Origin: Hesseltinella vesiculosa
Lineage: Eukaryota; Mucoromycota; Mucoromycetes; Mucorales; Cunninghamellaceae
Length of the DNA: 64,000 nt
NCBI GenBank assembly: GCA_002104935.1
Contig: MCGT01000004.1
Span: forward strand, 496,001 to 560,000
Reading direction: 5' to 3'
This document shows, piece after piece, positions 23,394-34,265 of the stretch. Positions within the stretch are counted from its first letter, which is position 1. The number at the start of each line of letters is the position of its first letter. The translations under genes were made by a program, and so were the position numbers. The notes beneath the pieces are model-generated. The model was not told where the DNA came from, made no database searches, and was given only the letters and a program-made list of their open reading frames with translations.

Positions 23394-23524
23394 CGAAATG
23401 CACTCTATTGGATTCGGGTAAAAAAAAAGAAAAAAAACAAAAAAAAAAAAAGGAGACCGGCGCTGGATTTCTCTTTCTTGGCGACGCACACCTCTTTTCT
23501 TACTTTTGCTAGAAAACGTTCCCA

Positions 23525-24581
23525 ATGTTTAATCCTACTCGGCTCAAAGTGCAACTGAAGCTGGCAATGAAGCGGCTCAAGATGCTCCAAGAAAAAAAGA
23601 CTTCTCTGGGCCAACACCAGCGCCGAGAACTGGCCATGTTACTAGAAAAAGGCAAGGTGGAAAGTGCTCGTATCCGTGTGGAGCACATCATCCGGGACGA
23701 TTTGATCATTGAAGCCATGGAAATCATGGAGCTCTACTGCGACATCTTGCTGGCCCGCTTTGGTTTATTGGAGCAGTACAAGTAAGCCCTCATCCATCCT
23801 GCGCGATTGAACCTGGTTTTGATGTTAGGGAATGCGATCCAGGCATTGCCGAGGCCGTCAACACGATTATTTGGGCCGCTCCCCGTTTAGGTGAAGCCAA
23901 AGAGCTGCAACCGGTAAACTACAGTAGCCAGCCAAATGGGTCGTGACGCCTTTTTCTTTAAAAACAAAGGTGCGAGATCAACTGGTTGCAAAGTTTGGCA
24001 AAGAGTTTATGACCGCGGCTTTGGAAAACGAAGGCGATGTTGTTAGCCCACGAGTAGGGAAGAAACGAAGAGAACCACGTGACCTCAATTCTTCAAATAG
24101 GTGTATACCAAGCTTCAAATCGATGCTCCTGACCCAGTGCTAGTGGAACGCTATTTGGAGGAAATTGCAAAGGGCTATCATGTGAAGTGGGTGTCTGATC
24201 TGTTGGAGCACAGTGAAGAATCAAGCGATGAGGATGTGGGGGGTGAAGCCGAGCTGGAAGATCAGCTGGTAAGCATAAGCAACAGCTCCTTTTTTTTATA
24301 TTATCATTCATCTCATTTTATATAATAGCAATTGCCGCCAAGTTTGGAGCCTCCTTTGTTAGCTGACTCTCAAGCCGTGCCCGAGGTGCGTATAAAAAAA
24401 AAAATGAGGCTGAAAGAGGAGTTGCTGACGGTTTTTATTTTTATCATAGCCGGAACCATTTGAACTGCCTTCCATTCCAACCGGTGCCCTTCCCACCAAG
24501 AAAGCCACTCCCCCATTAGCCAAACCTGAGGATGACTTTGATCTCCTCGCCAAACGGTTGGCAGCACTTAAACGCAAGTGA
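23525..24581 (+). CDS. IST1: IST1-like regulator of Vps4 / ESCRT-III-related protein
   Basis: Six exons, about 285 residues. The N-terminal domain starts MFNPTRLKVQLKLAMKRLKM and goes through IRVEHIIRDDLIIEAMEIME, ELYCDILLARF, AVNTIIWAAPRL, VRDQLVAKFGKEF and APDPVLVERYLEEIA. This is the Ist1 (DUF292) helical core, with the basic first helix that binds membrane and polymer. The C-terminal tail is acidic then Pro-rich and ends DDFDLLAKRLAALKRK, which fits a MIT-interacting motif for Vps4 and other MIT proteins. It acts at endosomes in multivesicular-body sorting. A possible AATAAA lies directly after the stop at 24582-24587. Confidence 0.92.
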
Positions 24582-24940
24582 AATAAAAAAGAAACCCATG
24601 GCATCCTTCCCAGGCAACCCGCGCCGCCCGATGAAAGGCACCAAGGGGTCTGCGATGACGAGTCAATTGGGCATGGTTGAGTGACTCTCAGCCAATCTCC
24701 TGCGTCGTCATCATCAAGCAATGCATGCGACTCCAAAAAAGATCGAATTTGACGCAGTTTCAAAAGAAGCGGGTGGGGGCTTTTTTTTTTTTTTTTTTTT
24801 CCTTTTTTTTCTTTCTGCCTTGGTGTTTTCCTTCTCGTCACTCCCCCCATTCGCATTCGAACTATCCTTTGATTCGAATATTTATTCCCCTTGTTGCTTT
24901 ATTTATTCGTCGTCTGCCTTGTCTCGAAAAAGAACACATA
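24582..24940. other. Intergenic / promoter of the SAPS gene
   Basis: About 360 nt. It holds a 20-nt T run near 24780-24800 followed by a pyrimidine-rich stretch (TTCCTTCTCG, TTCCCC) leading to the ATG at 24941, as in a TATA-less fungal core promoter. No small gene was seen. Confidence 0.5.
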
Positions 24941-27344
24941 ATGAGTGGCAACGGCCAAAGTGCAAGTGATCCGCCCTCCAAGAAACAGCCATCCGCCGAG
25001 TTTGTTGCCACTTCCAAAGCCCTGATTGCCAAACTATTGCAATTGCAAACGCCAAGACTAGATGCTAAAATTGTCAGTGTGTTGCTGTTGGATGGTAAAA
25101 GGAAATGCATTATGCTTCGGCTCCATCTCACGTGATAGCCCATTTTTCTTTTTATTTTATTTTTTGCCTGTGACGGGTAGGGATGATCGATTTGCTTATG
25201 GAACATATCACACGGCTAAAGGAGGACCCAGGAAATCGCAGGATGGAAGACCAACGATTACCGTTGTTAATCCAATGGGCCCAACAAGACCGTGATCGCG
25301 ATGACATCGAGGCAACAAAGCGATCGTATCATGCCATGGAGATTCTCTGTGGCACCTCTGCCAATCACATCTGGGTGCAAGATACAAAATTCCATGAAAT
25401 CGGTAAACCAGACAGACCAGACAAGACAGCTGTATGAGTATGTATTTTTTTTTCTCCATAGTAACGCAACTATTTAATGTCCTTTTGCCTTGCTCCGAAG
25501 GCAACCTCCATCACTTCAACAAAATCCTTTTGCATTTTTTACGACGTCATCCTTGTGACACGTTGGACCTGATTTTTCTTCAGCAGGATGCCTCGTTGTT
25601 TTTCGATCGCTTGTTGCCCTTTATGACCCACAGTCCTATCATGGATGTCATCCTCGGCCTGTTATTTGTCAATGATATCAACGACGGAACAAAAGAAAAG
25701 CGCGAAGCCTGCCATCGCCGACTGCGGGAATTGGGGCTGATTTCCTGGCTGCTTCAGGCCATCGACCATGCACCGGAGGATTATGCCTTGACGGCCGCCG
25801 ATTTTTTATTACGCATTGTAGACGAATGTGGAAAAATCAACAATGGCCATTTTCTGCTGGCGTCCTTTTTATATCCAGACCAAGGCGGTCGGGAGCTGGT
25901 GGCCGCCTTACTCCATGTAAGCCAAACCACCGGCGGCCTACCTCGGAACTCACGCCTTTCCGTTTCTTGTTAGCTGGTGGTGGGTCGCAAACCATCCAGC
26001 CAACGGCAGTACATGATCAAAATCCTGCATAGCTTGGTGAAATCGTAAGACGATGAAAGAGAAAGGCGGCGCATGACCCTTTTTTTTTTAGTGGCACGCT
26101 GGTATCCAGATCTACCCTGGCCGCCCAGTCTGTACAGGGGCCATTGTATGACGTGTCGCTCACTTGTCAAGAGATGCTGGCCGCTCAACTTCCGGAACTC
26201 TGTTCCGTCATCACCCATGACCATGCGCACGTGAATTCCAAGCAGTAAGTCCGCCCAGCGCGACAACGGAGCCCTTTCATTTCTCGCTCTTTCTAGGTTA
26301 CCGTTGACGGTGTCGGATTTGGATCTCTTAGACACGATTTATATGGTGATTGATAAAGCCGACGCTTCGAGTGTGGATCAGATCCCGACGGTGTTCTGGC
26401 GCATTGTGGTTGATTCCTTTTTTGAAAAAAGGTAAACGGTGTTTGTGATGCATGGTCTCCTACTCACCCCTTGTGTAGGTCCAGCAACATCTATCACACT
26501 CTGTTCTTCCGTTTGTTTTGCTTGGTGATCAACCTTAGCCATGAGCCGTTGATCTTGGTGCTGATCCGGCGACAAAGACTAATTACTCGACTGATCGACG
26601 TTTATGAAGATAAAAGTCTGGTCACAGGTAAAAAAAAAAAAAAAGGAAAAAGTAGGAGATCAAGCTCCTTACAGGTCATGCTCCTGTTTAGATACCCGTG
26701 GATTTATCCTGTTGATATTGAATTATCTTCGGCTCATGACGGATGCTGAACCAACCGGTGTACTATATCGTATCATCTCTAATCACCCTCGCTACCTCGC
26801 GTTTCTACCGACCCTTCGGTAAGTGTCACTATCAAAAAAACCATGGCTCATGGCTTCCGTAGGTCGGCCACCCTGAATCAAGTCCAAGCCAAGTACAAAT
26901 GGAATCTCAGTGCTTGTCCTCGCCCTCCTATTTACTTGGGCCCTTGTCCTCCTCTTCGGCCCTCACAATATGCTTCTTACACACCAACGCTGCAGCTGAC
27001 AGGCGGTGATCAAGAGGCGATGTCTGGCATTGACCTAGGCAGCGATTGTGAGTGACACCTCCTTTTTTAATCTTCACGATGCACGTGGGCTGACCGACTT
27101 ATTTCTAGTTGCCTACTGCATGGGATTTGATCAAAAGGAAGAGCAGAGCGGCTACGACACGCCTCGGATTGCCTTGTCACGGCGCACCTCGACCTACTCC
27201 CGATCCTCCAGCGACAGCCTGACGAACCTCAATGACGAAATGAGCAACCATTTTTGGTGGGGCGAAAGCCTAACTGCCGAGGATCCTGATGAACATAAAC
27301 CGAAGAATAGAAAGAACCCCAAGGCTCCCGTGGATACAAAATAA
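24941..27344 (+). CDS. SAPS-family regulatory subunit of Sit4/PP6 phosphatase
   Basis: Ten or more exons give about 690 residues from ATG 24941 (MSGNGQSASDPPSKKQPSAE). The core is made of helical repeats in the order of the SAPS domain: ATKRSYHAMEILCGTSANHI, VTQLFNVLLPCSEGNLHHFN, KILLHFLRRHPCDTLDLIFL and THSPIMDVILGLL. The last parallels the SAIMDLLLRLL of human PPP6R. The C-terminal tail is acidic/Ser-rich (DTPRIALSRRTSTYSRSSSD) and may be phosphorylated. SAPS proteins hold the Sit4/PP6 catalytic subunit and steer it in G1 progression and TOR signalling. The protein is a little shorter than yeast Sap155/185/190. Several introns are under 70 nt, and one near 26629 begins GT followed by an A run. 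Confidence 0.82.
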
Positions 27345-27522
27345 AAGCGCCAATGAGTTCATGCCAGAGACGCTTCAAAAAAAAAAAAAAAGTGATTGGG
27401 TTCGGGGTGTGAAAAGTTTTACGAGTGGGGGTTTAGTGGAAAGGGAGAAAAACAATTTCCTTCTTTCTTTTTCTTCACCCTTCTTTTTTCATTCACCATT
27501 CCTGTATTGATAGTCCATCACC

Positions 27523-29458
27523 ATGTATGATTCCGAAGAAGATGACATTGATTGCCCTCTTTGCATGGAAGAATTAGATATTGCTGATCGAAGCTTCCGA
27601 CCCTGTCCTTGCGGCTATCAGGTAGCCTAGATTCTTTTTGTTCCTTTTTCTTCCATCACTCATCCATTTGTCAAACGAACTAGATCTGCCGCTTTTGTTG
27701 GCATCATATCAAAGAAAACTTGAATGGGCGATGTCCTGCCTGGTACGTATCATGACCTGACCACTTTTTATTTTTTTTTTTAAAAAAAAAAAGGCATATT
27801 GGAAAATAACCAAGAATTTTTTTTTTTTTTTTGTAGCCGACGAGAGTATTCTGATCAAATGGCTGAATTCCAGCCTGTCAGCGCTGACGAGTAAGTCACT
27901 AAAAAATCAGACGACCATTGACGCCTTTTTCATTTAGAATGGCTCGGATCAAGCGAGAAAAAAAAGAGAAGGAACGACAACAAAAAGATATGGATGCTGT
28001 CAATCGACGACATTTAGCAAATATGCGAGTGGTGCAAAAGAATCTGGTCTATGTCATTGGCCTGCACCCCAAATATGCAACAGAGGAGGTAAACAAGTCA
28101 ACAACGTGATCGGCTCGAGATTTAAATTTTTTTTTTTGGTAGATCATTCGATCCAACGATTATTTTGGCCAATTTGGGAAAATTGCCAAAGTGGTGATCA
28201 ACAAACGAAGCTTACCGCCAAATCAACCAAGCACTGGATCGGCCCAGCCAAGTGCAGCGGTGTATGTGACCTACCAGAGGAAAGAAGATGCTGACAAGGC
28301 TATCCAAACCGTTGACGGCCATACCATTGCTGGTCGCATGCTGAGGTGAGACGAAAAAAAAAAAAAAAGAATGACCGATTGACGAATTTTGTTAGGGCTT
28401 CGTATGGCACCACCAAATATTGTACATATTACCTGCGGAACATGACCTGTCCCAACCCAAGTTGCTTGTACTTGCATGAACCTGGCGAAGAAGCCGACAC
28501 CATTTCCAAGGAAGAGCTGGCAACCGGCAAGCATCGTATGCGTGACCAGATCTCCACCGACGACGACCCTCCCTCCTTGCACCACCACCATCATCACCAC
28601 CATCATCACCACCACCATGAGCCTCTGACCCCAACCATGGCTGAAGCATCACCAACGATCTCCACCCACGACTTCCCTCCCGTCGGCCCGTCCTCGTCCT
28701 CGTCCACACGGAAACCAACCAGCACGTCCGTCCTGTCCATGCTTTCCCAAAGCTCTCTGGACGAAGAACGATCGGCCCTGCCGGCCACCGCATCGTGGGC
28801 CAAGCTCGGCGGCTCCCATCCTTCCACCCCTGTCCTCAAATCCGCCGTGCCCGAGCGCACCCTGACACCGGACCACTTTGGCCCGCCTTTGGCGGTGGCC
28901 GCCGCCGCCGTGCAAAAACAGCAGCAACAGCAGCAGCCAGCTCCCCTCTCACCCGGCAGCCTCAAGCGCAAGCTGGAAAAAAAGAAACGCAAGGAACTCC
29001 AGCGCTCCTCCAAATCCTCGTCGGCCTCGTCCTCACACGACTCCACCCCCACCCTACTAGCCGCCTGCACGCCCCTCTCTCAGCCTGTCCATTTCACCGA
29101 CGCAGCCGCCTACAAGGGGATGAATGATGGCTTGGTCAGCTTTGTTCTGGGCGATGCCATGTCGCAAGTGGGCTGGTTGTCGCCCAACCACGATGACACC
29201 CCGGTCGGCGTCAGCGCCTTGCACGATCCGCCAGCACCCAAGGATCTCACCTTGGATGGCCAGTTCAATGCCATGTCCTTGCAATCGCCCATCTTTGACG
29301 GGCCTGTCAGCTCTTTGGATTTCTTGCTCAATACCATCCCCACCCCAACCTACCGCGGCACCTTCAATCCTTTCGCTCATCAAATCATCCGTTCCACCGG
29401 CAGTCTCTTTGAATCTCCCATCCGCAAGACCTCCCGCTTTGGCTTTGCTCAAATGTAA
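27523..29458 (+). CDS. NOT4: CNOT4/Not4 E3 ubiquitin ligase (RING + RRM + CCCH)
   Basis: The start is ATG 27523. Exons 1-3 encode the C4C4 RING: DCPLCMEELDIADRSFRPCP, CGYQ-ICRFCWHHIKENLNG, RCPACRREY. Next come a coiled stretch (MARIKREKKEKERQQKDMDA) and the RRM (VVQKNLVYVIGLHPKYATEE, IIRSNDYFGQFGKIAKVVIN, AAVYVTYQRKEDADKAI). A CCCH finger follows (KYCTYYLRNMTCPNPSCLYL). The order is exactly that of CNOT4/Mot2. The long last exon is low complexity with a 13-His tract (about 28578-28616), poly-Gln and a conserved-looking end. It is a ubiquitin ligase of the CCR4-NOT complex acting in mRNA decay, ribosome quality control and proteasome homeostasis. Length is about 570 residues. Confidence 0.94.
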
Positions 29459-29679
29459 TTAACAAAGTATCATCCCTTCTTCCTTTCTCTCTATTTAGTT
29501 AATCATGATATTATAAAAACCTTGACAGTCTGCATGTCCGCTGGACAAACAGAAATGGGTCATGTGTCTGTGTGCATGCAGTTTTTTTTTTTTTTTTTTT
29601 TTTTTGTTTGGCGCTACACTTTTTTTTTTTTTTTTTTTTCCTCCCCACCGTCCTTCTCATTCCCTCTGGATTCATAGCA

Positions 29680-30379
29680 ATGAGTGACCGGGTGTTTCGA
29701 TGTAGAGGCTGTTGCTCATTGGGTGATAAAGGCCGGCTACTTGGCGTGTATGCAGCTGGGGCATTGGTAAGATGCAGGAAAAAAAAAAAAAAACTCCCCG
29801 TTTGCACTTTTTGACTCATCTCGTTTTTTAAAGTTTGCCATTGCTTGGTGGCTCTTCATCGACGGCTTGTGTACAAGTGAATCAGGTCTAGCAGGCATTG
29901 AAGATTGGGCTGGGGGTATTGCTGCTACCTTTGGTATGATTGTGTAAGAACGGGCTCAAGGCGGTCAAGTCAAGCCAGCTTATCGTCTTTCTTACAGCAT
30001 CAATTTGATTGACAAGGAAACTTTACGCGGCACAGACTATGATGACCGGGTTCCTTGGCGCGCAAGACTGTTTTTATTCTTTGTAAGAGCAATATGGATA
30101 AGAAAAAAAAAGCCTGACATGTCTCTCCCAAGGGCTTTGCCTTTATGGCAGGTGGATTTGCAGGATCGGTGGCGGTGCTGGTAGTCAAGTATGCAACCAA
30201 GATGGATCCAGTACCTTATCTTGGCATCACGGATGTCGCCCAAACAAGCCTGGTGATGATCAGGTAAAGCGCATCCCTTTTATGCTAATACACTTGCTGA
30301 CGCGTTTTTTTTTTTTAACATCAGTACCGCGGTGCTGTGGTTGTCGCAAAGCAGTGAAGAAGCGCATTTTATTCTTTGA
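29680..30379 (+). CDS. VPS68: TMEM50/Vps68 family membrane protein
   Basis: Five exons, about 165 residues, from ATG 29680 (MSDRVFRCRGCCSLGDKGRL). Four hydrophobic segments are visible: LLGVYAAGALFAIAWWLFID, GGIAATFGMIINLID, FLFFGFAFMAGGFAGSVAVL and a last one around TSLVMISTAVLWLSQSSEEA. The internal DYDDRVPWRARLFLF loop is typical of UPF0220 (TMEM50A/B in animals, Vps68 in yeast). Vps68 forms a late-endosomal complex with Vps55 and helps traffic to the vacuole. The upstream spacer contains two T runs (29581-29605 and 29619-29639). Confidence 0.88.
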
Positions 30380-30528
30380 GTTTTGCGTGGTGGCATTGGT
30401 TGGCTCCCATGGGAAGTCCAGAACCAAATCAAGGAATGTGGCCTTTTTTTTTTTTTTTTTTTTGTCGTTCGCCAAATTATCCGTTGATCTTTTTTTCCAT
30501 CTTCCCTTCCCCTTACCTATTAAAAAGA

Positions 30529-31661
30529 ATGTTATTGAATGTACGTTTTGGATGGATCATGGCAGCCTTGCTGTCTGTCGCCGTCCTTGCCGACCCCGAA
30601 GAACCGCTTGTAGGTGACCTTGAGGTGTCATTGGTGGTCGATGCGCCGGTGTTGCCCTTGGTCAGCAGCGAGCCAGAACCCGTGGCCACCGTGGCTGACG
30701 TAGAAATAGCCAAAGAAGGCGACGACGTCATGATGACCCTGCAACTACTGAAAATGCTGAACAACAGTGACGTGTCGCCTCAGCGCATCTTGAAGGAAGG
30801 CCGATTCACCACCGTGTCCATGGGTCGCAAGCAGGACTTGCTCCGCAAGGACCCTGCTGGCCTGCCTATTATTGCCGATTGCTACAAAGCCCCCATCCCT
30901 GCCGTGTCGCTCACCATGTACTGGATCCCCAAAGAAAACGAATGGGATGTCAATGACGAGGGCCGGCGCATCCTCTTGGACAGAGGACCAGGCACGACCC
31001 TGGTGGACCTGCTGAACCCCACTGGCCAGCACATCGCCTCTGTCTCGCAAGCCATGTACCAAAAATGCCGCATGGAAGGCACTGTAAGCGTCTGGTGGCC
31101 CATCCGCAGGCATCACTCATTCTTTCTTTCTAGTGCCTGTTGTCATCGGGTGATTTGATCAACCTGTCTTCGGATCAGGCCGACAGCTTCTATGTGATTG
31201 GGAAAAAGGGCCGTCGCCACAACATCTTTGGCTGGGGCACAGGCGAGCAGAACCTGGTGCCGTATGTCAGCGTGGCGTCGAACGATCTGCCGTTGGGCAC
31301 CACCATGTATGTGCCAGAGCTGGACGGCATCAACCTTGGTAATGGCTTCCATCACAACGGCTGTTTGCGTGTCGACGACGATGGCTGGTCCTTCAAAGGC
31401 TGTCAGCTGGATTTGTTTGTGGTGTCCTATGTCGATCATCTCTGGCTGGATTTGGAGCTCGGCGGATTGGACCGCGTCACCACCCATCTGCGCCCCTGCA
31501 CGGTTTTGAACTATGCCACCGAGGATCAGTTGCGCTATGTCCAGGCCGATCACCGCCCTGAAACCCTTCCCATGGTCATGCACGATCGAATGTCCATGTA
31601 CGTCTCGGACAAGGCCCCCAAAGATGGTAAAGCCAGCGTCAACGTCGAAGATATCATTTAG
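30529..31661 (+). CDS. Secreted protein with a 3D / double-psi beta-barrel-like C-terminal domain
   Basis: Two exons, about 360 residues. ATG 30529 gives a signal peptide (MLLNVRFGWIMAALLSVAVL, cleavage near A-D-P). A region of ~180 residues follows (SVSLTMYWIPKENEWDV..., QHIASVSQAMYQKCRMEGT). The C-terminal half contains PLGTTMYVPELDGINLGNGF, HHNGCLRVDDDGWSFKGCQL and DLFVVSYVDH. This is the GTxxxVP...G...DDxGxxxKGxxxDLF pattern of 3D (Asp-Asp-Asp) domains, a DPBB fold found in MltA-like and cell-wall-acting proteins. It is likely an extracellular or wall protein; enzymatic activity is not shown. A poly(A) signal AATAAA is at 31707-31712. It converges with glutaryl-CoA dehydrogenase. Confidence 0.78.
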
Positions 31662-32230
31662 AATCCATCACATTCCTTGCTCGTCATCTCTTTTATTTAT
31701 TGCTGCAATAAAAAAACAAACTTCCGGATAAAAGCGCCTGGCCCTATGGGAACCGTTCATTTTTTTACCAGCGTTCTCCTGCTCTTTCGACGCAACGATC
31801 CAAGACGGTCGGAAATTTTTTTTTACGTGATAAAGAAACACGGACCGTCTGCGTCCGACCGTCTTCCTTCATTTTAAATGGTGGATAGCTCGCTGGAAAA
31901 AAAAATGAGAAGAAACAAAAAAAGAAAAAGGCACCGAGACCGTCGTGAACGACGCGCAACGCATAATTTAAAAAGGCGACGACACTGTTTGTTGCTTGTT
32001 GTCGACAAAGCTTAGAAGCCGTGGTGGGTCGACGGTGGCCAATGAATGCCAACTGCTCAAAAGGCAGTCTGATGGTTAGAGAGGGGAGCGTAGCAGCGCG
32101 CACATCACCTCGATCGAGATCGTCCATGAACAACATTCCTTTTTTTTTTTTTTTGGTGGCGACATTTACAAAAAGCACTTTATTATTATTTTTTTTTACA
32201 ACATCAGGAAAGAGCAAAGAAGGAGGAAAT
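31662..32230. other. Convergent intergenic region (two 3' UTRs)
   Basis: About 570 nt between two stops facing each other. It holds AATAAA at 31707-31712 for the plus-strand gene and A/T runs. A minus-strand open frame (32262-31765) overlaps the end of glutaryl-CoA dehydrogenase in another frame, crosses poly-Lys/poly-Phe runs and is not believable as a gene. Confidence 0.5.
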
Positions 32231-33685
32231 CTATTTGAAAGCAGGGATGCCGGTGATGGCACGGCCGAGGATCAAGGCATGCATGTCCTTGGTGCCTTCA
32301 TAGGTGACGACGGCTTCCAAGTTGGCGGCATGACGGATGATTTGGTATTCGGCAGACACGCCGTTGCCACCGAGCATATCACGGGCTTCACGAGCGATTT
32401 CCAAAGCCTTGACGGTGGAGTTGCGCTTGATCATGGAAATCATTTCAGGAGCCAATTGCTTGCTGTCCTTTAGTCGGCCGACTTGGAGACAGGCTTGCAG
32501 ACCAATGGCAATCTCGGAGTTAAAGTCCGCCAACTTCTTTTGAATCAATTGGTTGGCAGCGAGAGGGCGGCCGAATTGCTTGCGTTCCAGGGTGTATTCA
32601 CGGGCGGTGGCCAGACAGGTTTCAGCAGCACCCAAAGCACCCCAGGCAATACCGTAACGAGCGTTGTTCAGGCAGCCAAAGGGACCCTTGAGGCCCTTGA
32701 CGTTGGGCATCAGGTTTTCGGCAGGCACTTCGACATTGTCCATCATGATCATGCCGGTGACTGAGGCTCGCAGAGACATCTTACCATGGATGGTGGGGGT
32801 CTCCAAGCCGGCCATGCCCCGTTCCAAGATGAAACCACGGATGGCGCCGTCTTCTTCCAAATTCTTGGCCCACACAACAAACACATCGGCCACTGGGCTG
32901 TTGGTGATCCATGTCTTACTACCGTTCAACACATAGTGACCGTTGACCTTTTTGGCGGTGGTTTCCATGCTGGCAGGGTCCGAGCCGTGGTTGGGTTCGG
33001 TCAAACCAAAAGCACCAATCAATTCACCCTTGGCCAAGCGAGGCAAGTACTTTTCCTTTTGAGCATCGGTACCATAAGCATGGATAGGGTGCATGACCAA
33101 AGAAGATTGGACAGACATGGCTGAGCGGTAGCCAGAGTCGACACTAAAAAGCAGGTGAGCGTGGGGAAGGTGGAAATGGTCACCCTTGTCCTTACGCTTC
33201 CACTTCACGGGCAGTCAGACCATAAGATACAGAGGACACACCGGCACATCCGTAACCATCAATGGTAGCGCCCAGGAAACCCAATTCACCCATTTCAGAC
33301 ATGATGTCCTTGTCAAACTCTATATTGGATCACACAAAAAAAAAATAAAGTCAGGTTGGCCCGTGGGAATTAAAAGAGTGGCCACGCCCAGTAAAAAAAA
33401 AAAAAAAAACCGCCACTTACTTTCTTGGATGTAAGCTTCAGTGACACGGGGTTGGAGCTTTTCTTGACAGTAGGAACGAGCAGCATCTCTAAGAGACAAG
33501 AGATGAGTGACGGTTGCCCATGTATCGATGATGATTTACCGAACGAGTTTTTCTTCTTCAGTCAATTGGCTATCGAGGTTCAAAGGATCTTCCCAGTTGT
33601 ATTTAACAAAGGAGCTAGCCTTGGAGGACATGGGGCGGGTTTGCATGGAACGAGCCACAGCAACGAGACGAGTGCGAGCCAACAT
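32231..33685 (-). CDS. GCDH: Glutaryl-CoA dehydrogenase, mitochondrial
   Basis: Four exons, about 415 residues. ATG 33685 gives a mitochondrial presequence rich in Arg/Ser and lacking acids ([20 protein letters not shown]). It is followed by the acyl-CoA dehydrogenase fold: [60 protein letters not shown] and [20 protein letters not shown]. The catalytic Glu region is [20 protein letters not shown], which matches GCDH rather than other family members. The enzyme is an FAD flavoprotein that oxidises and decarboxylates glutaryl-CoA to crotonyl-CoA in lysine, hydroxylysine and tryptophan breakdown, passing electrons to ETF. The last exon carries four fifths of the protein. The start is supported by the targeting peptide. 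Confidence 0.95.
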
Positions 33686-34265
33686 GGTATGAAAAAGATG
33701 TAAAGTGTGGGGTAAGCGAAGAAAAGAAAAAAGAAAAAAAGGAAAAAAAGGGGAGGCGCCTGTTTGGGTTTTTTATCTTACCCCGCCACCGTCGTTTTTT
33801 TTTTTTTTGTAGCCTGTGGGTAAACTGTCTTCCGTCCAAGAAGATAACCATCCTCCTCAGCTAAACCGATATGACCCGACCATTGAATGATCTTGGGTGG
33901 AGTCATTTGTGATAACTCATCCTGCTTTTTTCTCACCAGGACCTATTTTTTTTACGAAAGCAAAATGTCAACCAAAAATGGAAACCCAGACAAACTACCC
34001 ACGGGTGCCATGAGTCAGCACATCGTCTCGTTTCTTACGCTTTTTGCACCCAGAGTCAAGGTTATCAAGGCTTGAGATTTGCCTTTTTTTTTTTTCAAAG
34101 CTGTTCTCAGCAAAGGGACACGTCAAAAAAAGAGGTTTTTTGATTTATTTTTTTTTTTAGATGATTAATGGTTGGGGAGGGAAGGTCAGCAACAAAAAAA
34201 AAAAAAAAAAAGAGCAAAGGCGAAGTAGAGACAGAGAAAAAAGGGAATAAAAGGGATCAAAAAAT
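33686..34265. other. Intergenic: GCDH promoter and 3' flank of the HSPA12-like gene
   Basis: Both neighbours are on the minus strand. There are T/A runs near 33797 and 34191. A 37-codon open frame on the plus strand (33964-34075, starting MSTKNGNPDKLPTGAMSQHI) has an ordinary ATG but no motif that I recognise; it might be a very small gene but I give it under 0.3. Confidence 0.4.

Noticed and set aside
28606..29070. 154-codon minus-strand frame
   Set aside because: Shadow of the low-complexity CNOT4 tail (poly-Gln gives poly-Cys, His tract gives Val/Met).
31143..31583. 146-codon minus-strand frame
   Set aside because: Antisense to the secreted 3D/DPBB gene.
31765..32262. 165-codon minus-strand frame
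   Set aside because: Overlaps the end of glutaryl-CoA dehydrogenase in another frame and is rich in poly-Lys/Phe.
33964..34075. 37-codon open frame MSTKNGNPDKLP...
   Set aside because: Checked against small mitochondrial import and ER subunits that I know; no match. Kept only as a note in the intergenic entry.
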